A stretch of 36,482 nucleotides of DNA from Sebaldella sp. (GTDB lineage Bacteria > Fusobacteriota > Fusobacteriia > Fusobacteriales > Leptotrichiaceae), in NCBI GenBank assembly GCA_018058425.1, contig JAGOZX010000027.1:1-36482 (forward strand), read 5' to 3'. The notes beneath the pieces are model-generated. The model did no database searches, was not told where the DNA came from, and saw only the letters and a list, made by a program, of their open reading frames with translations. The position numbers and the translations under genes were made by a program. Shown one piece after another: positions 23,582 to 31,248 of the stretch. Within the stretch, counting starts at the first letter, position 1, and each line of letters opens with the position of its first letter.

Positions 23582-24562
23582 CTAATATTCTTTTATTAAG
23601 TATTCAAATGCATTTAAGGCTGCTTTTGCTCCTTCACCTACTGATATAACTATTTGTTTTTGTTTTACAGTTGTTACGTCTCCAGCTGCAAATACACCTT
23701 TTACATTAGTCATATTATTTTCATTAATTATTATTTCTCCAAATCTATTTGTTTCTACTAAGTTTTTAGCAAATTCACTATTTGGAGTCAGACCTATTTC
23801 AATAAATACGCCGTCTATATTTAGATCACTTATGCTGTCATCTGCTCTATTTTTATATTTTAATCCTTTTGTAAAATCTTCACCAAATATTTCTGTAGTT
23901 GCGACATTAGTAATAACTTTTACATTATTTCTTTCACCAAGTTTATCTATTAATACTTTATCTGCTTTTAATTCAGGCATAAATTCCACTACAGTTACAC
24001 TTTTAGCAATTCCAGACATGTCTAAAGCTGCTTCTACTCCAGAATTTCCTCCACCAACTATTGCTACATCTAAGCCCTTATAAAACGGACCATCACATGT
24101 TGCACAGTAGTGAACTCCTTTTCCTTTATATTCCTGTTCTCCAGGAACATTTAACTCTCTCCATTTAGCTCCTGTTGCTATTATTACAGTTTTAGATTTA
24201 TATTTTTTATTATCACTTGTAGTAACAATTTTATCTTTTCCATCTGCTTCTAAATTAGTAACATAAGTTCCCTCTTTAAGAGCTACACAATATTCTTTTA
24301 AATGCTTTTCTAAATTTTCTGCATATTCCATTCCTGTAGTTTTAGGCACACCAATGATATTTTCAATATCCTTAGTATCCAGAACTTGTCCACCTATTTT
24401 CAGTCCTATCATTGCTGTTTTCAAACCTTTTCTTGCTGCATACACTGCTGATGAAACTGCTGCTGGTCCTGTACCAACTACTAAAACATCATATAGTGAA
24501 CTTTCAGAAATACCTTCTAAATTACCATCATCTATACATCCCAAGTTTAAATTAAAATCCAT
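23582..24562 (-). CDS. AhpF-like thioredoxin reductase lacking the N-terminal thioredoxin-fold domain
   Basis: 326-aa FAD/NAD(P)H pyridine nucleotide-disulfide oxidoreductase. FAD loop VVGTGPAAVSSA at about 28-39, redox motif CATC at Cys153/Cys156, NAD(P) loop VGGGNSGVEAALD, and the C-terminal FAD motif GVFAAGDVTT. The region after the CxxC (CDGPFYKG, VEFMPELKADKVL, TEIFGEDFT, GEIIINENNMTNVKGVF) is closer to the C-terminal half of AhpF than to ordinary TrxB. A 17-residue N-terminal extension with Cys9 replaces the AhpF thioredoxin-fold domain. It probably reduces a separate thioredoxin/glutaredoxin-like partner; no AhpC is nearby. A perfect PerR-like palindrome covers its start of transcription. 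Confidence 0.88.
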   Translation of the reverse strand: MDFNLNLGCIDDGNLEGISESSLYDVLVVGTGPAAVSSAVYAARKGLKTAMIGLKIGGQVLDTKDIENIIGVPKTTGMEYAENLEKHLKEYCVALKEGTYVTNLEADGKDKIVTTSDNKKYKSKTVIIATGAKWRELNVPGEQEYKGKGVHYCATCDGPFYKGLDVAIVGGGNSGVEAALDMSGIAKSVTVVEFMPELKADKVLIDKLGERNNVKVITNVATTEIFGEDFTKGLKYKNRADDSISDLNIDGVFIEIGLTPNSEFAKNLVETNRFGEIIINENNMTNVKGVFAAGDVTTVKQKQIVISVGEGAKAALNAFEYLIKEY

Positions 24563-24593
24563 ATTTTCCTCCTAAAAAATCATCATTATAATT

Positions 24594-24608
24594 TTGTAAT
24601 TATTACAA
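24594..24608. promoter_or_regulatory. PerR-like operator of the reductase gene
   Basis: TTGTAATTATTACAA, a perfect 7-1-7 inverted repeat. It differs from the PerR consensus TTATAAT-N-ATTATAA at one position per arm. It sits right after the -10 element and covers the predicted start, a classic repressor position. The regulator gene is not in the window. Confidence 0.6.
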
Positions 24609-24612
24609 TATT

Positions 24613-24641
24613 ATTTTATAACAAAACAGATGAAATGTCAA
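24613..24641 (-). promoter_or_regulatory. Promoter of the AhpF-like reductase gene
   Basis: TTGACA (24641-24636), 17 nt, TAAAAT (24618-24613) on the minus strand. The -35 abuts the stop codon of the upstream lipoprotein gene, so the reductase has its own promoter. Predicted start near 24606. Confidence 0.75.
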
Positions 24642-24642
24642 A

Positions 24643-25188
24643 TTAATTTGGAGCTTTTATTTGTTGAAGTCTCTCTATTTCACTTTGAAGTCTTGTTTGG
24701 AAAAATCTTTCAGTTTCATCTTTAACTCTCTGTTTTGGTAAAACATATATTGCTCCTATTTCGTTATTACCAGTTTGAAATTCTGATCTTTTTTCTGCTT
24801 CTGTTAATAATGTTACTGCTATTTCATTAGAGTATCCTTTTAGTTTGTAGTCATCAAAATCTGCACTTTTTAATTTAGCACTATCTAAACTTTTTCTTAT
24901 ATCTTGGAAAGCTTCTGTTTGAATTGCCTTTCTTAAAGCATCCTTAGCTAATATTTCAGCCTTACTTCTAGCTATTTCTTCACCTTCACTACCAATTTTA
25001 CTTTTCCCTGCTGCATATAATTCTGTAATTGTATTTACACTCTTAGACACTTCCAACTTTAAATCATTTGTTACCATTGGCATAGTTGAAGTAGTACTAG
25101 CTGTATTAAGAGTAGAATTTATAGAACTACATGCACTTAACAACATAATAAATGACAACAATGAAGCTGTCTTAAAAATCTTTTTCAT
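24643..25188 (-). CDS. Hypothetical lipoprotein (LPP20-like pattern)
   Basis: 181 aa with a lipoprotein signal peptide ending at Cys20 (LLSAC). A Ser/Thr-rich stretch to about residue 40 is followed by a helical domain with EEIARSKAEILAKDALRKAI and LLTEAEKRSEF, then a C-terminal charged helix (RVKDETERFFQTRL). The Ala/Lys helix resembles the LPP20 lipoprotein family only loosely. Probably exposed in the periplasm or on the outer membrane. Function unknown. A TATAAT lies upstream at 25232-25227 on the minus strand, within a 27-bp repeat shared with the next gene's upstream region. Confidence 0.75.
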   Translation of the reverse strand: MKKIFKTASLLSFIMLLSACSSINSTLNTASTTSTMPMVTNDLKLEVSKSVNTITELYAAGKSKIGSEGEEIARSKAEILAKDALRKAIQTEAFQDIRKSLDSAKLKSADFDDYKLKGYSNEIAVTLLTEAEKRSEFQTGNNEIGAIYVLPKQRVKDETERFFQTRLQSEIERLQQIKAPN

Positions 25189-25223
25189 TTAATCCTCCGA
25201 ATTTTTTTATTTCTTTTTTCCTT

Positions 25224-25250
25224 TAATTATAACATATAAAACTAGATTTT
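25224..25250. repeat. 27-bp direct repeat, copy 1
   Basis: Identical to the copy at 25364-25390 (core ATTATAACATATAAAACT). It lies upstream of the minus-strand lipoprotein gene, where its complement offers a TATAAT -10. Both copies have the same orientation in the same 229-bp divergent gap. Confidence 0.7.
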
Positions 25251-25363
25251 TAAATAACTTTGAAATCATAGAACTAACTAAGTATTTTCTCAATAATAAT
25301 AACTGCTTTAAACACTCTCAATTTTATTAATCTAATTTTTTTAATTCTTAGCATTATGTGATA

Positions 25364-25390
25364 TAATTATAACATATAAAACTAGATTTT
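25364..25390. repeat. 27-bp direct repeat, copy 2
   Basis: Second exact copy, 140 bp from copy 1, upstream of the plus-strand lipid kinase gene. The plus-strand TATAAT at 25362-25367 overlaps its left end. It may be a shared operator or the trace of a small duplication. Confidence 0.7.
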
Positions 25391-25417
25391 ATAAATAAAA
25401 TTTGGAGTGATATTTAT

Positions 25418-26317
25418 ATGAGAAAAGCATTATTAATTTATAACCCCAATTCTGGAAATGGAAAAGTAATTCTAGATAATCTAAATAAAATAACGACTGA
25501 ATTTCTAAAAAACGATATTTCATTAACTCTTTATAGTATTAACCTTGAATATAATCAACTTCTAGCAGTATTAAAAAAGCATAAGTTTGATATTCTTATA
25601 TTATCTGGTGGTGATGGTACTCTCAGCCGAACTTTAACAGAGCTGTATAATGAAAAAATAAAACTTCCCTATATTGGAATTTTTCCCACAGGAACCTCAA
25701 ATGACTTTGCTAGATGTCTGAATTTAGGTAACAGTATAGATGAATGGATAAATCATATCATTGCTGGAAAACCTAAAAACATTGATTTTGGTGTTATTAA
25801 TGGAAAGACTATATTTTTATCTTCGTATGCTGGTGGTTTATTTACAAAAATCTCTTACAATACAGATAAAAATATGAAAAAAAATATAGGTAAATTGGCT
25901 TATTTAATAAATGGAATCAATGAGCTTATTAATATCAAAAAATTTAAGCTTCATCTTACATTAGATGATGGTAGTGAGATAGAGGAAAAGGCAATTTTAT
26001 ATATGATTTTAAATGGTAATGGTATTGGTGGATTTGATAAACTAGATAGTTCAGCAAGTATGACAGATGGTTTAATGAATATTATTATTATAAAAGAAAC
26101 TAAATCTGCTATAGACCTCTCTACTTTATTTATAGATCTTATGAATAATAACTTTGTTAATAACAACTTCGTTAGAACTCTAATGGCTAGAAAATGTAAA
26201 ATCAAAAAAATCAAAAGTGATATTGCTGTTAGTATTGATGGTGAAGAGGGAGAAAATATAGATTCTGAGATAGAGTTTATACATGATAAGTTAAAAATTC
26301 TAATTGCAGAAGAATGA
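25418..26317 (+). CDS. Diacylglycerol kinase family lipid kinase (YegS/DgkB type)
   Basis: 299-aa soluble lipid kinase. The N-terminal catalytic domain shows YNPNSGNGK (residues 8-16) and the nucleotide motif LSGGDGTLSR, followed by GIFPTGTSNDFARCL. The C-terminal beta-sandwich domain includes LNGNGIGGFDKL and IAVSIDGEEGE. Such enzymes phosphorylate diacylglycerol or a related lipid at the membrane and support phospholipid recycling. The SD is GGAG, 10 nt before ATG. A single gene with its own terminator. The exact lipid substrate cannot be read from the sequence. Confidence 0.88.
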   Translation: MRKALLIYNPNSGNGKVILDNLNKITTEFLKNDISLTLYSINLEYNQLLAVLKKHKFDILILSGGDGTLSRTLTELYNEKIKLPYIGIFPTGTSNDFARCLNLGNSIDEWINHIIAGKPKNIDFGVINGKTIFLSSYAGGLFTKISYNTDKNMKKNIGKLAYLINGINELINIKKFKLHLTLDDGSEIEEKAILYMILNGNGIGGFDKLDSSASMTDGLMNIIIIKETKSAIDLSTLFIDLMNNNFVNNNFVRTLMARKCKIKKIKSDIAVSIDGEEGENIDSEIEFIHDKLKILIAEE

Positions 26318-26330
26318 TATATAATTATAA

Positions 26331-26370
26331 AAATTAGGTTGCCTCCAAAAGGAGGCGGCCTAATTTTTTG
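26331..26370 (+). terminator. Terminator of the lipid kinase gene
   Basis: GC-rich stem (GCCTCC/GGAGGC extended by two G-U pairs and AATTAGG/CCTAATT) with an AAAA loop and TTTTTT. Strong. Confidence 0.9.
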
Positions 26371-26438
26371 AATTTTTTTGTAATATTAGAAAATTGCAGT
26401 TTAAAATCAGATTGCTTTTTTACTTATAAAAACGGAAC

Positions 26439-26590
26439 AGATCCTCACGTCACTTCGCTCCTCAGGATGACAGGAGTGAGGCTATTCATCTTTGTTGTTA
26501 TGGTTTTATACTTAAGTTAGTATTTTTAAACTATTGAAGAAACAAAGCCCTGCTGTTGTCATCCTGAGGAGCGAAGTGACGTGAGGATCT
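26439..26590. repeat. Inverted-repeat element with perfect 34-bp arms (MITE- or REP-like)
   Basis: Two 34-bp arms (26439-26472 and 26557-26590) are exact reverse complements, separated by 84 bp. Each arm contains the core TCACTTCGCTCCTCAGGATG or its complement and is much richer in G+C than the surroundings. The 84-bp centre has no coding frame; short CTTTGTT/AACAAAG segments inside extend the pairing. The unit lies in the 418-bp gap between the lipid kinase and HTH-desulfoferrodoxin genes. Similar GTCATCCTGAG-type palindromes occur dispersed in many bacterial genomes. The rest of the gap holds only the kinase terminator and a weak promoter. Confidence 0.85.
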
Positions 26591-26685
26591 ATAGACTACC
26601 CCACTCTTATCAAACATATAATAACATCTTAAATCCCACCCACAATCCAAAATAAAATAAACCCATAAACTCTACGGAGCGTTTA

Positions 26686-26714
26686 TTGAATTTTAAATCA
26701 TTTGATGATATTCT
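26686..26714 (+). promoter_or_regulatory. Possible promoter of the HTH-desulfoferrodoxin gene
   Basis: TTGAAT (26686-26691), 17 nt, TATTCT (26709-26714), about 20 nt before the ATG. Moderate match only. Confidence 0.4.
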
Positions 26715-26735
26715 AAATACAAGGAGGCGATCAAT

Positions 26736-27317
26736 ATGGATTGCAGCAGAGTGGGAAAACTTATACTCAGCTTAAGAAAGGAAATGAATTTCACACAAAA
26801 ACAACTTGCTGACACTATGAATATTAGCGATAAAACTGTTTCTAAATGGGAAAGAGGTTTAGGCTGTCCTGATGTGGCATTGCTTGGTGAACTTTCTGAA
26901 ATATTAGGTATAAATATAGAAAAAATTCTATTAGGTGATTTAGAAGTTAATGATATAGATGGAGGAAATATGAAAAAAATAAAATTTTATGTCTGCCAAA
27001 ATTGTAATAACATAATTACTACAACTGGAGAACCAGAAATTTCTTGTTGTGGTAGAAAATTAATACAGCTTGTTCCAAAACCTGCTGATGAAAATCATAA
27101 AGTAAATGTAGAGGAAATAGAAAATGATTTTTACGTTACTTTTTCTCATGAAATGACAAAAGCTCATTATTTAAGCTTTGTGGCTTGTGTTAGCTATGAT
27201 AGAGTTCTTTTAATTAAACTTTATCCAGAACAAAATGGTGAAGTGTGTTTCCCCAAAATGCATAAAAGCAAAATATATTTTTATTGTAACCAGCATGGAT
27301 TATGGATAAATGAATAA
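26736..27317 (+). CDS. XRE-family HTH fused to a desulfoferrodoxin / superoxide reductase
   Basis: 193 aa. Residues 1-66 are an XRE helix-turn-helix (LRKEMNFTQKQLADTMNIS, KTVSKWERGLGCPD). Residues 81-193 form a complete 2Fe desulfoferrodoxin. The desulforedoxin-type FeCys4 site is Cys87, Cys90, Cys104, Cys105, and the superoxide-reducing Fe site is His121, His138, His144, Cys184, His187 (SHEMTKAH; YCNQHGLW). Spacings match known Dfx proteins, though the Lys usually just before the first His is Asn120 here. The fusion suggests a regulator that senses superoxide or redox state through iron, or an enzyme that controls its own gene (inference). GGAGG 4 nt before Met79 could also give the free enzyme. 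SD AGGAGG precedes the first ATG. Confidence 0.85.
   Translation: MDCSRVGKLILSLRKEMNFTQKQLADTMNISDKTVSKWERGLGCPDVALLGELSEILGINIEKILLGDLEVNDIDGGNMKKIKFYVCQNCNNIITTTGEPEISCCGRKLIQLVPKPADENHKVNVEEIENDFYVTFSHEMTKAHYLSFVACVSYDRVLLIKLYPEQNGEVCFPKMHKSKIYFYCNQHGLWINE
26970..27317 (+). CDS. Possible free desulfoferrodoxin from an internal in-frame start
   Basis: Nested frame of 115 aa starting at Met79 of the fusion, at MKKIKFYVCQNC, which looks like the normal N-terminus of a stand-alone desulfoferrodoxin. GGAGG stands 4 nt before the ATG, a little close but usable. The signal is seen; its use is inference. It may instead be a relic of the gene fusion. Confidence 0.45.
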   Translation: MKKIKFYVCQNCNNIITTTGEPEISCCGRKLIQLVPKPADENHKVNVEEIENDFYVTFSHEMTKAHYLSFVACVSYDRVLLIKLYPEQNGEVCFPKMHKSKIYFYCNQHGLWINE

Positions 27318-27403
27318 TTTTAAAGAGTTCTAAACAATAAGTAAAGCAACTGCTTCAAATTCACATAAACTATATAAAACTAAGAACCTATTCAATAAAA
27401 AAA

Positions 27404-27430
27404 TAGAAAAGCAGGAGTACTCACTCCTGC
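27404..27430 (-). terminator. Terminator of the Cof-type phosphatase gene
   Basis: Perfect 8-bp stem GCAGGAGT/ACTCCTGC with a 4-nt loop, followed by TTTTCTATTTTTTT on the minus strand. May also end the convergent HTH-desulfoferrodoxin transcript, which has no hairpin of its own. Confidence 0.8.
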
Positions 27431-27448
27431 ATCATCAACTTTTCAAAA

Positions 27449-28258
27449 TTACTTCTTTCCAACTTCTATCTCTCCATCAATCACACTTTTGATTAATTTT
27501 AATGCACTATTTTCATTATTACTCCCAATACTGAATTTAGCTGCTTTTTTTAATTCAGGACTAGATTCCTTCATTGCATAAGTGTAAAATGCTCTTTCCA
27601 TCATTTTTACATCATTATCATTATCTCCTACAGCAAGTGTTTCTTCAATAGAGATACCAAGTTTTTCCTGAACAATCTGTAGTGCCATACCCTTATTTAT
27701 TCCTTTTTTAGTAATATCTATCCAAACTTCTCCCGAAGCCTCTACTTCAAGTATATCTGAAAATTTTTCTTTTAATATCGGTAATGCGTTTGTTTTAGCA
27801 TTTATAAAATTACAAACTGCAAATTTTAATACGTCGTCTTCAACAAGACTTATATCTTCTTCATATTTAGATATTACACCATAAAAATCTCCAATTTCAT
27901 TCATTTTTTTAGAATTATTATTTAGATATCCAACTTCCTTACAACACAAGAAAATTGCTGTTTCAGGAATTAATTCAGTGCATTTTATCAATTCTTTCAC
28001 TTGTTCTTTTGGAATTGGAGCAGTAAATAGCTCCTCTCCTTTATAGCTTACATATGCACCATTTTCTGCTATAATCAATACATCGTTAATAACAGAGGCA
28101 AATAGCTCTAATACATTTGGAACCTGCCTTCCTGTAGCCACGGCAAACAAGATATTCTTTTCTTTTAATTTCTCTAAAAGAACAAAAAATTCTGGATCAA
28201 GAGTTCCTTTGTCATTAAGTAATGTTCCGTCTAAATCACTTACAAATAATCGAATCAC
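27449..28258 (-). CDS. HAD-superfamily Cof-type sugar-phosphate phosphatase
   Basis: 269 aa, HAD subfamily IIB (Cof/YidA/YbjI-like). Motif I is DLDGTLL with the nucleophile Asp8; motif II is ATGR; motif III the Lys in KGINKGMAL; motif IV GDNDNDVKMM. Large C2 cap domain between about 85 and 190. Such proteins dephosphorylate hexose phosphates, FMN or PLP with broad specificity. Cytoplasmic. GGAGG is upstream of ATG. An inverted repeat ATTGTAT-N12-ATACAAT (28287-28312) lies in its upstream region and could be an operator. A single gene. Confidence 0.9.
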   Translation of the reverse strand: MIRLFVSDLDGTLLNDKGTLDPEFFVLLEKLKEKNILFAVATGRQVPNVLELFASVINDVLIIAENGAYVSYKGEELFTAPIPKEQVKELIKCTELIPETAIFLCCKEVGYLNNNSKKMNEIGDFYGVISKYEEDISLVEDDVLKFAVCNFINAKTNALPILKEKFSDILEVEASGEVWIDITKKGINKGMALQIVQEKLGISIEETLAVGDNDNDVKMMERAFYTYAMKESSPELKKAAKFSIGSNNENSALKLIKSVIDGEIEVGKK

Positions 28259-28447
28259 TGTAAAAATCCTCCTTCATAATTTCCGTATTGTATAAAAAGT
28301 AATCAATACAATTACTATAGCATATTTAGAAATTTTTTTTTATTAATTTTATAAAAAGATACACTAGGGATTTCTACTATTTTATTACTTCGATTTCTAT
28401 CAATACTTCTACTTCTATTAGATTTAGTAAAAATCATATACTCAAAA

Positions 28448-28463
28448 AAATTGTTTACAATTT
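28448..28463. promoter_or_regulatory. Palindrome upstream of the autotransporter promoter
   Basis: Perfect inverted repeat AAATTGT-TT-ACAATTT ending 1 bp before the -35 element. Position fits an operator for an activator or repressor. No regulator is adjacent. Confidence 0.4.
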
Positions 28464-28464
28464 A

Positions 28465-28493
28465 TTGATTTTAAAAAAAATACATGTTATAAT
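28465..28493 (+). promoter_or_regulatory. Promoter of the 864-aa autotransporter gene
   Basis: TTGATT (28465-28470), 17 nt, perfect TATAAT (28488-28493). Start near 28500, leaving a leader of about 47 nt. Confidence 0.75.
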
Positions 28494-28546
28494 TAACTGT
28501 ATATACAATCTTATATGCTGAAATTTTATTAAAAGGAAGTAAAGTC

Positions 28547-31141
28547 GTGAGAAAAAAAATTTATGGAAAAATTTTAGGAACTCTATTTTGTATTAATACA
28601 GTTGGAGTTTCACAGACAATTTGGACAGATATGGACTTTCCAGCTCCTAAAGGACACACATGGATTAATTCAGGAAACCCTGAATATGGGGGAGATGTCC
28701 ATATTAAAAATACAAATCCGGTGAAATTTTCATCAGATATGAGCGGGAAGCCTAATACTGGTGTATTAGGTATAGAATCTGGTGGAAAACTAACTGCTGA
28801 TGGTGAAGTAATAGTTGAACAAACTGGAACTACCAAAGGTGATGCAGTTTTAGTTACAGATGGTGGAAAAGCTTACTTTAATGGCGGCTTAACTGCAATT
28901 ACTAAAGATCAAAACAATGATTATTATACAGTAGCCTCAAATAAAGCGGGCTCACAACTTCATGTTACTGGCAATACCAATATTCTATCCGAATTTGCTA
29001 AGGGTTATGGCCTTTATTTAGGTGAAGGAACAACTAATAGCTTTAATAAAGATAGTAATGGTAATGGAATATTAAATATTTCAACAGGAGCAAGAGGAAT
29101 CCATTCTATAGGAAATACTGACTTCAATCAAAAAGTCAATATCACATTAAACTCCAATGGAGCAACAGGAATTTTAACACTTGATTCTTCTTCTAGTTCA
29201 TTAAGTAATTTCAATGATAAAGTTTATGTCACAAATAATTCTATAAGTGACAATACTTCTTCTGCATATGGAATTGCTGTAAATAATGCTAATGGAATTA
29301 TTAATTTAAATGACGGAGCTGTTATAAACTTTGGAGAAACTTATACAAATGGAAATGAAATAGGACTGTATTCTGGTAAAGGAATACTTAATGTAAAAGG
29401 AGACCTTTTTATAAAGACAAATTCTGGAAATTTACAGCTGGCTCTTTATGCTGTTAATGGAGGGAAAATAGATGTAAGTGATTCAGTAGTAAACCTAAAA
29501 GGGGATATTAGCTCAAATAATGGAACAATAACTATGAATACTAAGGAAGGTTCTGTTTGGGAAGGAAGTTCATATGTAAAAAATTCTGGTAGAACAGATA
29601 TTACTATGAAAGGAACTTCATGGAATATGACAAATGACTCCACTCTTAATGATCTTACATTACTTAATGATTCTACACTCTACCTAAATCCGGCTCCTTC
29701 AACTGATAACTTTACTCCAAGAGAATTAACTATAACAGGTAACTACTTAGGAAATAACAGTACTATTGTTTTTAATACAAAATTAGAGGACGATTCTTCG
29801 CTAACAGATAGATTGAACATTCAGGGTGATACTTCTGGAAATACTAAGGTTAGTGTTAGAAATGCAGGTGGAAATGGAGCTCAGACAATAGAAGGAATTG
29901 AACTAATAAGTGTAGGCGGGAATTCAGTAGGAGAATTTATAAAAGATGGGCGTATTGTAGCGGGAGCTTATGAATATTTTTTAAGTCGAGGAAATGGAAC
30001 TTCAACTGATTCAAATAATTGGTATTTAACAAGTGAGATTCCTACAATAATACCACCAATAGTTCCTCCGGTTGACCCTCCTGTGGATCCAAGTATTGAC
30101 CCACCAGTAAATCCTCCAATAGTTAAACCTCCAGTAACAGGAGAAGTTAACCCTAAGCCTAAGCCTACATATCGTCCAGAATATGGAAGTTATCTTGCTA
30201 ATAATATAGCTGTTAACACTCTATTTCTACATACATTACATGATCGTTTGGGAGAGACTCAATTTACAGATTCATTAATAGATGAAGGTAAGTCACCTAG
30301 TATCTGGGTACGAAGTGTTGGTGGAAATAATAGTTTCAAAGATAGTTCAGACCAGTTAAAAACTAAAAGTAGAAACTTTATTTTACAAGTTGGAAGTGAT
30401 GTAGCACAATGGAGTAATGATGGTTTAAATCGTTATCATCTAGGTATTATGGGAGGTTATGCTCTTAGTCATAACAATACAGATTCCAACATAACTAATT
30501 ATTCATCTAAAGGAGAAGTAGAAGGATATAGCATAGGAGTTTATGGAACATGGTACGCTAATGAGAGAGATAAATCAGGTCTCTATACTGATAGTTGGTT
30601 TATGTACAGTAAGTTTAACAATGAAGTAAATGGAGAGGGCTTAGATAAGGAAAAATATAGTTCTGATGGAATAACAGCGTCTATTGAAAGTGGATACACT
30701 TTTAAAATAGCCGAAAATTCTTCTAAAAAAAATGCATATTTTATACAGCCTAAAGCTCAAATCATTTATATGGGAGTTAATACAAATAATCATACAGAAA
30801 CAAATGGTACTTTTATTGAAACTCAAGGAGAAGATAATATTCAGACTCGTCTTGGTGTGAGAGCTTATATGAATAATTCTAATCCTGTAAATAAAGATAG
30901 TGGTAAGGAATTTCAGCCATTTATAGAGGCTAACTGGATTCATTATAAGAAAGATTTTAGCGTACTTATGGATGGAGAGAGTAATAAACCTGAAGGAATG
31001 AAAGATTTAGGAGAAATAAAATTAGGAACAGAGATAAAAATAAATACAAATTTAGATGTTTGGGGAAATATAGCCTATCAATGGGGTAAAAGTGAGTATA
31101 ATGATTCACAAATTACTGTTGGATTAAAGTACAGATTCTAA
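28547..31141 (+). CDS. Type Va autotransporter (adhesin-like), 864 aa
   Basis: Signal peptide at residues 1 to about 23 (RKKIYGKILGTLFCINTVGVS). The passenger runs to about residue 498 and is a Gly/Asn/Ser-rich parallel beta-helix (repeats such as GIYSGKGILNVKGDLFI; YGIAVNNANGIINLNDG). A Pro-rich linker (about 498-545; PPIVPPVDPPVDP) follows, then a beta-barrel translocator of about 310 residues ending in the terminal strand ITVGLKYRF with the expected C-terminal Phe. GTG start with AAGGAAG 8 nt upstream. Probably surface-exposed and possibly adhesive; no catalytic motif seen. It points tail to tail at another autotransporter gene. Confidence 0.88.
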   Translation: MRKKIYGKILGTLFCINTVGVSQTIWTDMDFPAPKGHTWINSGNPEYGGDVHIKNTNPVKFSSDMSGKPNTGVLGIESGGKLTADGEVIVEQTGTTKGDAVLVTDGGKAYFNGGLTAITKDQNNDYYTVASNKAGSQLHVTGNTNILSEFAKGYGLYLGEGTTNSFNKDSNGNGILNISTGARGIHSIGNTDFNQKVNITLNSNGATGILTLDSSSSSLSNFNDKVYVTNNSISDNTSSAYGIAVNNANGIINLNDGAVINFGETYTNGNEIGLYSGKGILNVKGDLFIKTNSGNLQLALYAVNGGKIDVSDSVVNLKGDISSNNGTITMNTKEGSVWEGSSYVKNSGRTDITMKGTSWNMTNDSTLNDLTLLNDSTLYLNPAPSTDNFTPRELTITGNYLGNNSTIVFNTKLEDDSSLTDRLNIQGDTSGNTKVSVRNAGGNGAQTIEGIELISVGGNSVGEFIKDGRIVAGAYEYFLSRGNGTSTDSNNWYLTSEIPTIIPPIVPPVDPPVDPSIDPPVNPPIVKPPVTGEVNPKPKPTYRPEYGSYLANNIAVNTLFLHTLHDRLGETQFTDSLIDEGKSPSIWVRSVGGNNSFKDSSDQLKTKSRNFILQVGSDVAQWSNDGLNRYHLGIMGGYALSHNNTDSNITNYSSKGEVEGYSIGVYGTWYANERDKSGLYTDSWFMYSKFNNEVNGEGLDKEKYSSDGITASIESGYTFKIAENSSKKNAYFIQPKAQIIYMGVNTNNHTETNGTFIETQGEDNIQTRLGVRAYMNNSNPVNKDSGKEFQPFIEANWIHYKKDFSVLMDGESNKPEGMKDLGEIKLGTEIKINTNLDVWGNIAYQWGKSEYNDSQITVGLKYRF

Positions 31142-31161
31142 ATTTTATAAAAATAAATACA

Positions 31162-31205
31162 AATCAAAAAGCAGGAGTTTTCAACTCCTGCTTTTTGATT
31201 TTTTC
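31162..31205 (+). terminator. Bidirectional terminator between the two autotransporter genes
   Basis: Stem of AATCAAAAAGCAGGAGTT against its complement with a TTC loop, then T-rich DNA on the plus strand; the A-run in the left arm also provides T residues for the opposite direction. The GCAGGAGT core is the same as in the terminator at 27404-27430. Confidence 0.85.
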
Positions 31206-31248
31206 TAAAATTTTGCTACAAAATTATTTCCTTAATTTATTAAACTCA

